Positions 7,318 through 14,423 of a DNA stretch of 27,030 nucleotides are shown here, in pieces. The stretch is from an uncultured Butyricicoccus sp. (lineage in GTDB: Bacteria > Bacillota > Clostridia > Oscillospirales > Butyricicoccaceae): the NCBI GenBank assembly GCA_910584935.1, contig CAJUDU010000028.1:1-27030 (forward strand), read 5' to 3'. The position numbers were made by a program, and so were the translations under genes. The notes beneath the pieces are model-generated. The model saw only the letters and a list, made by a program, of their open reading frames with translations, did no database searches and had not been told where the DNA came from. The stretch's first letter is position 1. Every line of letters starts with the position of its first letter.

Positions 7318-9372
7318 ATGGATTTTTTAGGTAATATAAAAAAACAGCCGCCACATTGCATGGAGCTGATGATGGCGGATTCTCAAAATCAGTATTTTCC
7401 AATCAAGCCTGTATCTACTGAGGTGACAAATTTTCTTACAAAATTTGTTCAAACTGTTTGTGAGGAATATCCAAACAATCCGCTTCCCTTACTTTATAGT
7501 CCCCACGCAATGATCGCACATTTGTACCACTAGATTCAGCGACCCGATTTTTCACCAACAGATAATTTCCACTATCTGTTTGAACAGACAATCGTCCAAA
7601 CTACTTTTGCGTTTGATGCTTTTCGGACGCTGGAGCAGCCCGCAGATTCTTTGTCATTAAGCGAACAATTCCGTTCATATCTGCAGCTTTCTTCTACACC
7701 AGATAAGGATTACACATTTGCAATTGATTTTGCAGTTGGATTGGGCATTGCAGGAAAAAAGCTGTTCGATTACAGTAGCGCCAGAAAATTTTTAGCGTAC
7801 CCACATCAAGACGTTTCTCATGATAATCGCTACGATCAGCTCTGGGACTGTTATAAGCAGTTGGCGCAATTGCATGGAATGACCGTCCTTGAGCTGGCAA
7901 ATGCTGTTCAGGATTGCCTGCGAAAGCTGAGCGCATCAATAATAACCAAAAAACCTGCTGTATCTAACAGTCAAGATGACTTGTTAAAGACTTTACAGCA
8001 TGAATTTATGAACGAATTTATCACTTTAAAGCCTAATATTACCGCAGATAATATAATCAACACTTCTTCTACTGCTCCCCTGCTACATGGTATTCATACG
8101 CTTGGTATGCTTTTTAACCGTGTTTTACAGGTCTTCATTGATACATTGACTTCGCGTGATGAACTTTTTTCCCTTGTAAAGAGAATGAAATTTTCTTCCC
8201 AGCAAATTGGTAGGTTTGTACCATCTGCACGCCAAATTACCACTGCACACGATATATTGACATTTGATTCAACTTTCCTGTCAACAGAAATCAACAAAAA
8301 TATTCAATTTATATCAAATACTGATGATAACTATGCCTCTTTGCAGCATGAAACACTTTGCAATCTTACGCTTAAGCGTTGGTCTGACCACGATTGCCAA
8401 TTCTCCGTTAGCGCCACAGAGGAATTTTTACAAATCCTTGTGGGATACTTTACTGCGATAAAATCACGCATTCGTCCCCAAACGCATCATGATTTTGTTA
8501 AGCAATTATTAAACACCTGCATTAACAGCAATTTATTTTCTATTTCTCTATCAGAAGAAGCAGAAGCGCTCACTATTCCACTAGCGCCACTCATTTTGCT
8601 TTTGACAATTATCAATACGCCACATCAATTTGGTGCACGTGCATCCCGACATTGGGGTTTAACCCAAGTGTTACAGAATACACCTCTTGCATCTCAAACC
8701 AAAACACAGCAACGTTTTACTGTTGGACTATATCTTCGGCTGCGCACTTTTTTCATCAAGCATTGTGACTTATTAGAAATTGACAATTTGCAAAAAGAAG
8801 CAATCCTACAATCTTGGGATAGAATTTTTTGCAGCCTTACTGGATATAATCCCTCCTTTGCTATCATTTCAGATGGCAAGCCTAATACCTTTACACAGGA
8901 TGTATTCGCACTCGAACAGTGTCTGCATCATGCTTATTTTGAACCAATATGCAATCAAATATACCCACAACACCCAACTGTTTGTCATGAAGAAGTTTTC
9001 CACTGGATGCAGGAACATGATAAAAACCCTGCCTTTACCACCCGCAGCATTGATACCGCAATACAACAGAATCCACTTTGGATAAATCAATATCGCGAAC
9101 TGCTTTCGCAGCCTTGCCGCGCTGCCTATGATAAATTTTGGAACACCTGCTGCAATACGCTTCCTTTACAAGACTTACTTAAAAATATCCCCAAATACTC
9201 TTATCCAGAACCGGTATCCTTTGAGGATCATGCAAATCAATTTAAACCTAAATTATATATCCGGGTTATTTTTGAAACATACTTGCGAAATTATGTGATT
9301 AAGGAGGACACACAGCGGTTAGCCGCCATTGCACATAAATTATACCCTGTTGTTCTAAAATGGAAGTACTGA
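7318..9372 (+). CDS. Large protein of unknown function, split by in-frame TAG at codon 72
   Basis: ATG 7318, with GAGGTG four bases upstream, opens 71 codons that end at TAG 7531-7533. The same frame then runs uninterrupted to TGA 9370-9372, so the full gene would be 684 codons. The downstream part has no credible start of its own: the first start-like codon is a TTG at 7651 without a ribosome binding site, and the 39 codons between the TAG and 7651 read as ordinary protein. I recognise no family. The protein looks soluble and largely helical, with scattered cysteines and histidines but no paired zinc motif, no Walker motif and no signal peptide. It diverges from the leftward helicase cluster and probably belongs to the same module. 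It is either a nonsense-mutated gene or a readthrough gene. Confidence 0.65.
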
Positions 9373-9466
9373 TAACACCCCCATTTTCAATTATTTATTG
9401 TTCTTTGACTGATTGTATAAAACCTGTGCTTTATCCTCGATTCTATATCATTTCTATGCGACCATA

Positions 9467-9475
9467 TGTTATACT
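9467..9475 (+). promoter_or_regulatory. Extended -10 promoter element before the gene at 9524
   Basis: TG-T-TATACT forms an extended -10 about 45 bases before the gene; no good -35 is seen. The same ATGTTATACTG string recurs in the serine recombinase promoter (10875-10885). Confidence 0.4.
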
Positions 9476-9523
9476 GTTATCAGAACAAAGTCGAATCAGG
9501 ATAAGAAAGAAAGGGGAAATATG

Positions 9524-9952
9524 ATGTCAATTTACAAAAAAGAAGCGACCATGGAGGAAATGCAGCAAGAATCCATCCAGCGCATGGAACTTTTACACCT
9601 AGATCGTAAAATTACGCAGGACTTTGCACAAAACGGCTCAATTTTTCTTTCCCAACAGTTTGGGGATCAGGTATTTCTTCAACCTAATGATGACGAAATC
9701 AGAAAGCGGGTAAAAAAATTTGAGCAAGAATTTGAATGTTTGGTTTATCATGTCCTGTTGACAGATAACCCGTTAATGGGAGAATGCTGGAGCCTGCTTT
9801 TTGTATCTCCCACATCCTCGGACTGGAAAAGTGAGCGAAAATACATTGAAAGTTCTGGTCTGGTTTACGCCTATGTGGAATCCGAAATTGAAAACGGTAT
9901 CAGCGAAATTATGGTAAAGCCTCAGGATGGCGGTTTGATTCGGTTAGGATAA
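9524..9952 (+). CDS. Conserved mobile-element protein of unknown function
   Basis: This encodes 142 residues from ATG 9524, seven bases after AAGGGG; the adjacent ATG 9521 is also possible. It has a mixed N-terminal helix rich in M, E and Q, a central E-F-E-C-L-V-Y-H-V-L segment, then L-L-F-V-S, V-Y-A-Y-V-E-S and a C-terminal I-M-V-K-P-Q-D-G-G-L-I-R. From memory this matches a family common in Firmicute integrative elements that ends in V-K-P-x-x-G-G-L-x-R; I know of no function for it. It opens a compact rightward group (this gene, a 30-residue frame, a phosphatase) that ends at the terminator 10805-10846, just upstream of the serine recombinase, so it is probably accessory cargo. Confidence 0.7.
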   Translation: MSIYKKEATMEEMQQESIQRMELLHLDRKITQDFAQNGSIFLSQQFGDQVFLQPNDDEIRKRVKKFEQEFECLVYHVLLTDNPLMGECWSLLFVSPTSSDWKSERKYIESSGLVYAYVESEIENGISEIMVKPQDGGLIRLG

Positions 9953-9958
9953 AAGCAG

Positions 9959-10051
9959 TTGACAAAATCAACCTATCTGCCACCTGTTCCGCAACTGCCA
10001 AGCGGTTTTCCTTCAAGAAATAATACCCAAGAAAATCTGATAAAACAGTAG
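9959..10051 (+). CDS. Possible small proline-rich ORF (30 residues)
   Basis: TTG 9959 lies six bases after the previous stop, with AGGA nine bases upstream. The frame contains T-Y-L-P-P-V-P-Q-L-P-S-G-F-P-S-R and ends at TAG 10049-10051, which overlaps the phosphatase's AGGAGG. The tight packing favours a real gene, but I recognise no family. Confidence 0.35.
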   Translation: MTKSTYLPPVPQLPSGFPSRNNTQENLIKQ

Positions 10052-10068
10052 GAGGTGATGCAGCCATC
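10050..10068 (+). promoter_or_regulatory. Full-length Shine-Dalgarno pointing at an ATC codon
   Basis: AGGAGGTGAT (10050-10059) is a complete complement of the 16S 3' end. The first in-frame ATG of the phosphatase (10078) is too far away. The in-frame ATC at 10066 is well spaced and would give the usual family N-terminus M-T-Y-V-M-S-D-I-H-G. Alternatively a six-codon frame (ATG 10058, ending TAATG at 10076-10080) couples to ATG 10078. Confidence 0.5.
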
Positions 10069-10077
10069 ACTTATGTA

Positions 10078-10758
10078 ATGTCTGATATCCATGGCTGCTT
10101 TGATAAATACAAAGAAATGCTGACACACATTGAATTTATGCCCAAAGATACCCTTTACGTGCTGGGGGATGTGATAGATCGTGGCCCCGATGGAATCAAA
10201 ATTTTACAGGATATGATGTTCCGCCCCAATGTATTCCCGCTCTTAGGTAACCATGAATTTACTGCTGCCGTATGCCTTCCATGGCTGATGAAGGAAGTCA
10301 CTGTCCAGAGTCTGGAAGCCTTGGACGAGTCCCAAGTTGCTGCCCTAAGTGAATGGATCGCAAACGGGGGCAGCGTTACCATTCAAAGCCTGGCGCTGCT
10401 CAGCCAGGAGGAGCGCCAGGATATTCTTGACTATCTGCGGGAAATGGAGCTTTTCATTCAGTTGGAAGTCAAAGATAAATCCTTTATACTGTTGCATTCC
10501 GCACTGGATCGCTTCTCCCCCAATAAAGCATTGGATTCATATGAACTGCCAGATTTTCTGTTTGGGCGACCCAATTTGAACACAGCTTATTACTCAGATA
10601 AAACCCTAATTTTTGGGCACACACCTACCCGCATTTTAAGTGGGAAAGACGAAATCCTCCAGCAGCAAACGTGGATTGATATTGATTGCGGCTGTGTATT
10701 TAAAGGTGGGCGTCTTGGTTGCCTGTGCCTGGATACCATGAAGGAGTTTTATGTGTAG
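10078..10758 (+). CDS. Calcineurin-like metallophosphatase (PP1-like Ser/Thr phosphatase or ApaH-like)
   Basis: This reads 226 residues from ATG 10078, or 230 if translation begins at ATC 10066. The metal-binding signature is complete: S-D-I-H-G at the N-terminus, G-D-V-I-D-R-G, G-N-H-E, a mid-protein L-L-H-S histidine and F-G-H-T-P-T near the end. This is the PPP-type fold shared by bacterial PP1-like protein phosphatases and diadenosine tetraphosphatases; sequence alone does not settle the substrate. Such genes often sit as single cargo genes in Firmicute elements. Its neighbours are the mobile-element protein and a 30-residue frame upstream, and it is closed by a strong terminator. The start is unusual (see 10050-10068). 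Confidence 0.88.
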   Translation: MSDIHGCFDKYKEMLTHIEFMPKDTLYVLGDVIDRGPDGIKILQDMMFRPNVFPLLGNHEFTAAVCLPWLMKEVTVQSLEALDESQVAALSEWIANGGSVTIQSLALLSQEERQDILDYLREMELFIQLEVKDKSFILLHSALDRFSPNKALDSYELPDFLFGRPNLNTAYYSDKTLIFGHTPTRILSGKDEILQQQTWIDIDCGCVFKGGRLGCLCLDTMKEFYV

Positions 10759-10804
10759 CAGTGTGAAACGCACCAATCCAGCTTCATTTGAGATTACTGA
10801 ATAA

Positions 10805-10846
10805 AAGATTCCTGAATCGGTATATACCTTTCAGGAATCTTCTTTT
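10805..10846 (+). terminator. Rho-independent terminator after the phosphatase
   Basis: AAGATTCCTGAA (10805-10816) pairs perfectly with TTCAGGAATCTT (10830-10841) over 12 bases, followed by CTTTT. The loop contains the palindrome GGTATATACC. It separates the cargo group from the recombinase gene. Confidence 0.85.
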
Positions 10847-10855
10847 CATGCTGCA

Positions 10856-10884
10856 TTGCATTCTTGCATACACCATGTTATACT
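10856..10884 (+). promoter_or_regulatory. Promoter of the serine recombinase gene
   Basis: TTGCAT, 17 bases, TATACT, with an extended -10 TG, placed 36 bases before the ATG and directly after the preceding terminator. It shares ATGTTATACTG with the promoter at 9467. Confidence 0.65.
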
Positions 10885-10920
10885 GATAATGATATAACGA
10901 ATCGGAAAGGAGCCAGCCAG

Positions 10921-12564
10921 ATGGATTTGCATACCATCCGTCAGCAGCTACGCACCCGCTCAATTTATGACATCCCACTCCGGGTAACATTTTATGCCCG
11001 TGTTTCAAGCGAAAGTGACGAACAATTAAATTCACTGGACAACCAAATCGGCTATTATCAGGATTTAATCGCACGTAATCCAGCTTGGACTTTTGTCGAT
11101 GGCTATATTGATGAAGGCTTATCTGGCATGACAACAAAAAAACGCGAAAATTTCCACCGTATGATACACGATGGCAAAGAAGGCTTATTTGACCTGATTA
11201 TCACCAAGGAAATCACCCGTTTCGCCCGCAACACGCTGGACAGCATTCAGTTTACCCGTGAACTGCTTATCGCCGGTGTTGGTGTGTTCTTCCAAAATGA
11301 TAATATCAATACATTCGATGAAGATTCCGAATTGCGGTTAACCATTATGTCAGGCATCGCACAGGATGAACTGCGCAAATTATCCAGCCGTGTCAAGTTT
11401 GGTCATCAACAAGCCATCAAGAACAATGTTGTCCTTGGCAACAGCCGTATCTTTGGCTATCGTAAAGAAAACAAGAGGCTGGTCATTGATGAAGATGAAG
11501 CCCAAATGGTGCGGGAACTGTTCACCCTCTATGCAACCGACCAATACAGCATGAAACAGTTGGAAACCTTGTTTTGGGAAAAAGGCTATCGCAATCATAA
11601 TGGCAAAAAAATCGCGCATACCACCATGTCAGGCATGATTTCCAATCCCAAATATAAAGGTTACTATGTTGGCAATAAAGTGCGTGTGGTTGATATGTTT
11701 ACCAAAAAACAAAAATTCCTCCCGCCGGAGGAATGGGTAATGTTCAAAGATGAAAGCGGCGAAATTGTGCCAGCGATTGTATCAGAAGAACTTTGGGATG
11801 CCGCGAATGCTGTCCTAAGCCGCCGCAGCACGGATGTCAAACAGCGTCAGAACCAATGCCGCCATGCCAATTTGCTGACCGGTAAATTATTTTGCACCCA
11901 TTGCGGCGCGGCATATTACCGCCGCGACTCCAAAGACAAACATGGGAAAATAAACAGCAAATGGGTTTGTTCCGGCAAAATAAAAAATGGTGCGGATAGC
12001 TGCCCTTCTGTCGCGCTTTATGAAGATGAGCTAAAACCGCTTTTGTTCAGCGTTTTCCAAGATACACAGGCTGATGCGGAAGCGATGATCGACCGTTATC
12101 TTGCCATGTACCGTTCGCTGAAAAATGAAGAAAGCGATACGGCAGAAACCATGCACAGCTTGCAGCAAAAAATTGAGCTGGCAAATAAAAAGAAAAATAA
12201 GCTGCTTGGGTTTAATGCGGAAGGCAAACTCAGCGACCGTGATTTTCTTTCCATGAACGCGGCTTGTGATCAGGAAATCCAACAAGCTGAACGTGAACTT
12301 TATGAGCTAGAACAGCAAACCCTTGGGCAAGAAGAAATGCAGGCGCATTTCCGCAATCTGCGTGAAACGTTACAAGCAGCCGCACGAGATGCAAAAGACG
12401 GGATTATCACCCGTGATTTTGTGCAAAAATACATTGACCGTATCTTTGTAACCCCAGAAACTGACCATTTAAGTTTAGAAGTCCGCATTTTCACCGGGGA
12501 AAGCACCATGCGTTTTCTGCAAAAACTCGAAGGTCGTCGGGGTCACATCTTCTTAACCATCTGA
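10921..12564 (+). CDS. Large serine recombinase (site-specific integrase/excisionase)
   Basis: This encodes 547 residues from ATG 10921, eight bases after GAAAGGAG; the frame extends upstream to 10864 without a ribosome binding site. The domain order is typical of the family. The N-terminal resolvase fold has Y-A-R-V-S with likely catalytic Ser29, and Q-L-N-S-L-D-N-Q, D-E-G-L-S-G and T-R-F-A-R-N motifs. A recombinase domain (about 160-290) follows, then a zinc ribbon (C-T-H-C, later C-S-G and C-P at about 322-363), a charged coiled coil (about 395-475) and a C-terminal tail. These enzymes join phage- or transposon-type attachment sites through a serine-DNA intermediate. The last codons overlap the antisense 3' end of the spore-protein gene, which places the gene at the element's right end beside its attachment site. 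Confidence 0.95.
   Translation: MDLHTIRQQLRTRSIYDIPLRVTFYARVSSESDEQLNSLDNQIGYYQDLIARNPAWTFVDGYIDEGLSGMTTKKRENFHRMIHDGKEGLFDLIITKEITRFARNTLDSIQFTRELLIAGVGVFFQNDNINTFDEDSELRLTIMSGIAQDELRKLSSRVKFGHQQAIKNNVVLGNSRIFGYRKENKRLVIDEDEAQMVRELFTLYATDQYSMKQLETLFWEKGYRNHNGKKIAHTTMSGMISNPKYKGYYVGNKVRVVDMFTKKQKFLPPEEWVMFKDESGEIVPAIVSEELWDAANAVLSRRSTDVKQRQNQCRHANLLTGKLFCTHCGAAYYRRDSKDKHGKINSKWVCSGKIKNGADSCPSVALYEDELKPLLFSVFQDTQADAEAMIDRYLAMYRSLKNEESDTAETMHSLQQKIELANKKKNKLLGFNAEGKLSDRDFLSMNAACDQEIQQAERELYELEQQTLGQEEMQAHFRNLRETLQAAARDAKDGIITRDFVQKYIDRIFVTPETDHLSLEVRIFTGESTMRFLQKLEGRRGHIFLTI
12541..12564. other. Probable right attachment site, at the 3' end of the spore-protein gene
   Basis: The recombinase and SASP genes converge and overlap by 22 bases. 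The SASP reading stops at TGA 12543-12545, immediately after M-V-K-K-M, while related proteins normally run several residues farther. The recombinase stop (12562-12564) lies inside SASP codons. Each gene thus borrows its stop from the other side, as expected if recombination occurred within or near the codons for M-V-K-K-M. The exact core cannot be fixed without the other end. Confidence 0.55.
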
Positions 12565-12719
12565 CCGCCTACCGAGCCAGCCTGACGGGAAGTCAAATCG
12601 CCGTTATAACCTTCCTTCAGGTTTACACCAACCTCTGACGCAGCTTCCATCTTAAAGCGGTCCATTGCCGCACGTGCTTCTGGTACCATCGCTTTGTTAG
12701 AACCATTTTGAGTAGACAT
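12543..12719 (-). CDS. Small acid-soluble spore protein, alpha/beta type, 3' end at an element junction
   Basis: This encodes 58 residues from ATG 12719, with AAAGGAG upstream. The family is clear: V-P-E-A-R-A-A-M-D-R-F-K-M-E, then A-A-S-E-V-G-V-N-L (the region cut by the germination protease), G-Y-N-G-D-L-T-S-R-Q-A-G-S-V-G-G, and M-V-K-K-M. Such proteins coat DNA in the forespore and are usually made under sigma G. The C-terminus is short: relatives generally continue past M-V-K-R/K-M with several more residues, and here a TGA follows at once. I infer that the serine-recombinase element inserted here and clipped the tail. Most of the DNA-binding region is retained, so the product may still work. 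It also shows the host is a spore former or descends from one. Confidence 0.9.
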   Translation of the reverse strand: MSTQNGSNKAMVPEARAAMDRFKMEAASEVGVNLKEGYNGDLTSRQAGSVGGQMVKKM

Positions 12720-13052
12720 AATCTTTTACTCTCCTTTGTAATTTGGTTTTTGGGGATTTGCTGATAGTATTGTATGCTGCTATCTCACAACATATAAGAT
12801 GTAAAATCTGTGCTGTCTGGCATTGTTTATTGCATTTTCGGGCATTTTGATGTGTATTATGGCAATATCACTGGCATATTTCGATAAGCTTTCCTCTCGG
12901 GTTCGTAAATTTGCTGAAAATGCCGTTTTTGCATTGCTTTTCATTGACGTTTGATAAACTGCGCGCTATAATTGACATGAAAGATATTTATGATTTGTTA
13001 ACCGATATTTTCGCCTAGATTTGTCGGTTATCTTTTATTAGGAGGGAATTTT
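12720..13052. other. Intergenic region between the divergent SASP and acyltransferase-like genes
   Basis: This 333-base gap carries the rightward promoter at 12944-12972 and a hairpin in the following leader (AACCGA 13000-13005 with TCGGTT 13024-13029). The SASP promoter must lie near 12740-12800. CATAC and ATACTA fragments occur there, but I cannot fit both sigma-G boxes with confidence. No further gene is seen. Confidence 0.5.
12944..12972 (+). promoter_or_regulatory. Sigma-A-type promoter of the acyltransferase-like gene
   Basis: TTGACG, exactly 17 bases, TATAAT: near-consensus, about 80 bases before the ATG at 13053. The leader in between can fold the AACCGA/TCGGTT hairpin. Confidence 0.8.
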
Positions 13053-14363
13053 ATGGATTTGTTGAATCATCCTCTGCTCCGCACAGACAGCTATGGAAAG
13101 ATATTTCTTTATGTCAACCAGGATATTTGTGCCTGTGTACCGCGCCACCGTATCCGTATGTCCGAGCCTGTAAACCCGGAACATTTGCTGGCAGCGGTAA
13201 AAGATGCCTTGTTGCGCTTCCCCTATTTAATGGTTGGTATTGAAAAAAGCAAAACACAATATGTTTACCGTTTATTAAGCACTGACCCGGTTGTACTGCC
13301 ATTTGATGGGCAGACCATGCGGTATGCCATTGGGTCGGAAGATACCCATGGGTACTTATTCCTTGTCGGGTACCAGAATGACGAAATTTTTATGGAATAT
13401 CAGCACAGCATCAGTGATGGGCGCGGATTTGAAGAATTTATCCGTTGTGTATTATTTAATTACCTGCGCCATTGTGGGCATCCAGTTGAAAATGATGGCA
13501 CTGTCCGCACTTTGGATACTTTCTATTCACAAGAGGAAAGCGAAGATGCCTATCAAAAGCTGGATGAGAATTACTCCTCTGAAGGCATTTATACCAAGCC
13601 GGAAGCGCTTCATGCTGATGCGCTCAGCGATTTGGCAGACGCGCCAGAAATTGTGACTGAAGTGACATTTCCATTTCAGTCTTTGCGCGCTGCTACACAT
13701 GAATATGGTGTATCGCCATTAAGCATGATATCCCCGTTATTTTGCCGTGCATTTTATCAAAAATTTGGGCAAGGTTCTGAAAAACCTGTTATCGCACAAA
13801 TCCCAGTGGATTTACACCCTTATGTACCCAGTGTCACCAATCGGTATTTTATTTGTTTTCTGGATTTACCATATGAAGCGGCTTATGAAGATTTACCACT
13901 TCCGGAAGTATTCCGAAAAACCAAAGACTTCTTAAAAGCGCAAATGGAGCCTGAATTACTGCTCTACCGTGCGAAAGCTGCAAGTGATGCTTGCTCCGAA
14001 ATTCATAACCGGGATATCCCACTTGCAGAAAAAGAAACTGCCGCACAAACTTTAGTGCATAACTTTGTACATGGGGACAGCTTTTTGATTACCAATGTCG
14101 GCGAGTTTAAACTGCCCGATTGTATGCGCCCTTATGTGCTGGATTATGGTGCAGTATTGCCCAGCGCTTCCCAGCCGTTTGGTATGTTAATCAGCTCTTA
14201 TGGCGGAAAAATGAAACTATCAATCGCACAACACGACCATGATATGCAGGTTTGTACCAATTTCGTCAAACTTTTAAGCGAAATCGGCATTGATGCCGCC
14301 ATGAAAAGTTATCCATTTGTTGTCACCCGTTTCAGCGGGCAAACAGCTTGCCCACAGTTCTAA
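13053..14363 (+). CDS. Condensation/alcohol-acyltransferase-like protein (HxxxDG superfamily)
   Basis: This encodes 436 residues from ATG 13053, with AGGAGGG seven bases upstream. The central motif is H118-S-I-S-D122-G123, the HxxxDG active site of the chloramphenicol acetyltransferase-like superfamily, which includes peptide-synthetase condensation domains, polyketide-associated acyltransferases and alcohol acetyltransferases. In these enzymes the histidine activates the acceptor hydroxyl or amine. A second region near residues 255-270 (Q-I-P-V-D-L-H-P) and a later N-V-G-E-F-x-L-P segment fit the second half of such a two-lobed fold. No carrier domain or synthetase is nearby, so it acts alone or with distant partners. 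The substrate is unknown. It has its own promoter and a strong bidirectional terminator and is not in an operon. Confidence 0.7.
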   Translation: MDLLNHPLLRTDSYGKIFLYVNQDICACVPRHRIRMSEPVNPEHLLAAVKDALLRFPYLMVGIEKSKTQYVYRLLSTDPVVLPFDGQTMRYAIGSEDTHGYLFLVGYQNDEIFMEYQHSISDGRGFEEFIRCVLFNYLRHCGHPVENDGTVRTLDTFYSQEESEDAYQKLDENYSSEGIYTKPEALHADALSDLADAPEIVTEVTFPFQSLRAATHEYGVSPLSMISPLFCRAFYQKFGQGSEKPVIAQIPVDLHPYVPSVTNRYFICFLDLPYEAAYEDLPLPEVFRKTKDFLKAQMEPELLLYRAKAASDACSEIHNRDIPLAEKETAAQTLVHNFVHGDSFLITNVGEFKLPDCMRPYVLDYGAVLPSASQPFGMLISSYGGKMKLSIAQHDHDMQVCTNFVKLLSEIGIDAAMKSYPFVVTRFSGQTACPQF

Positions 14364-14374
14364 TGTTAAACAGC

Positions 14375-14417
14375 AAAAAACGCCTGTTATGATTTTTTTC
14401 ATACCAGGCGTTTTTTT
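14375..14417. terminator. Bidirectional rho-independent terminator
   Basis: AAAAAACGCCTG (14375-14386) pairs with CAGGCGTTTTTT (14405-14416), and an inner ATGA/TCAT pair extends the stem. A-runs on one side and T-runs on the other let it end the acyltransferase-like gene rightward and the PLP-enzyme gene leftward. Confidence 0.9.
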
Positions 14418-14423
14418 ATGCAG

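Noticed and set aside
10784..11137. 117-residue leftward frame over the recombinase start
   Set aside because: It is antisense to the catalytic domain of the serine recombinase and crosses a terminator and promoter.
1..12564. Full reassignment of TAA/TAG to Gln in the element
   Set aside because: Only two or three such codons occur in about 2,400, and the Spo0A-like gene and the gene at 9524 use TAA as a normal stop; a reassigned code would show many more.
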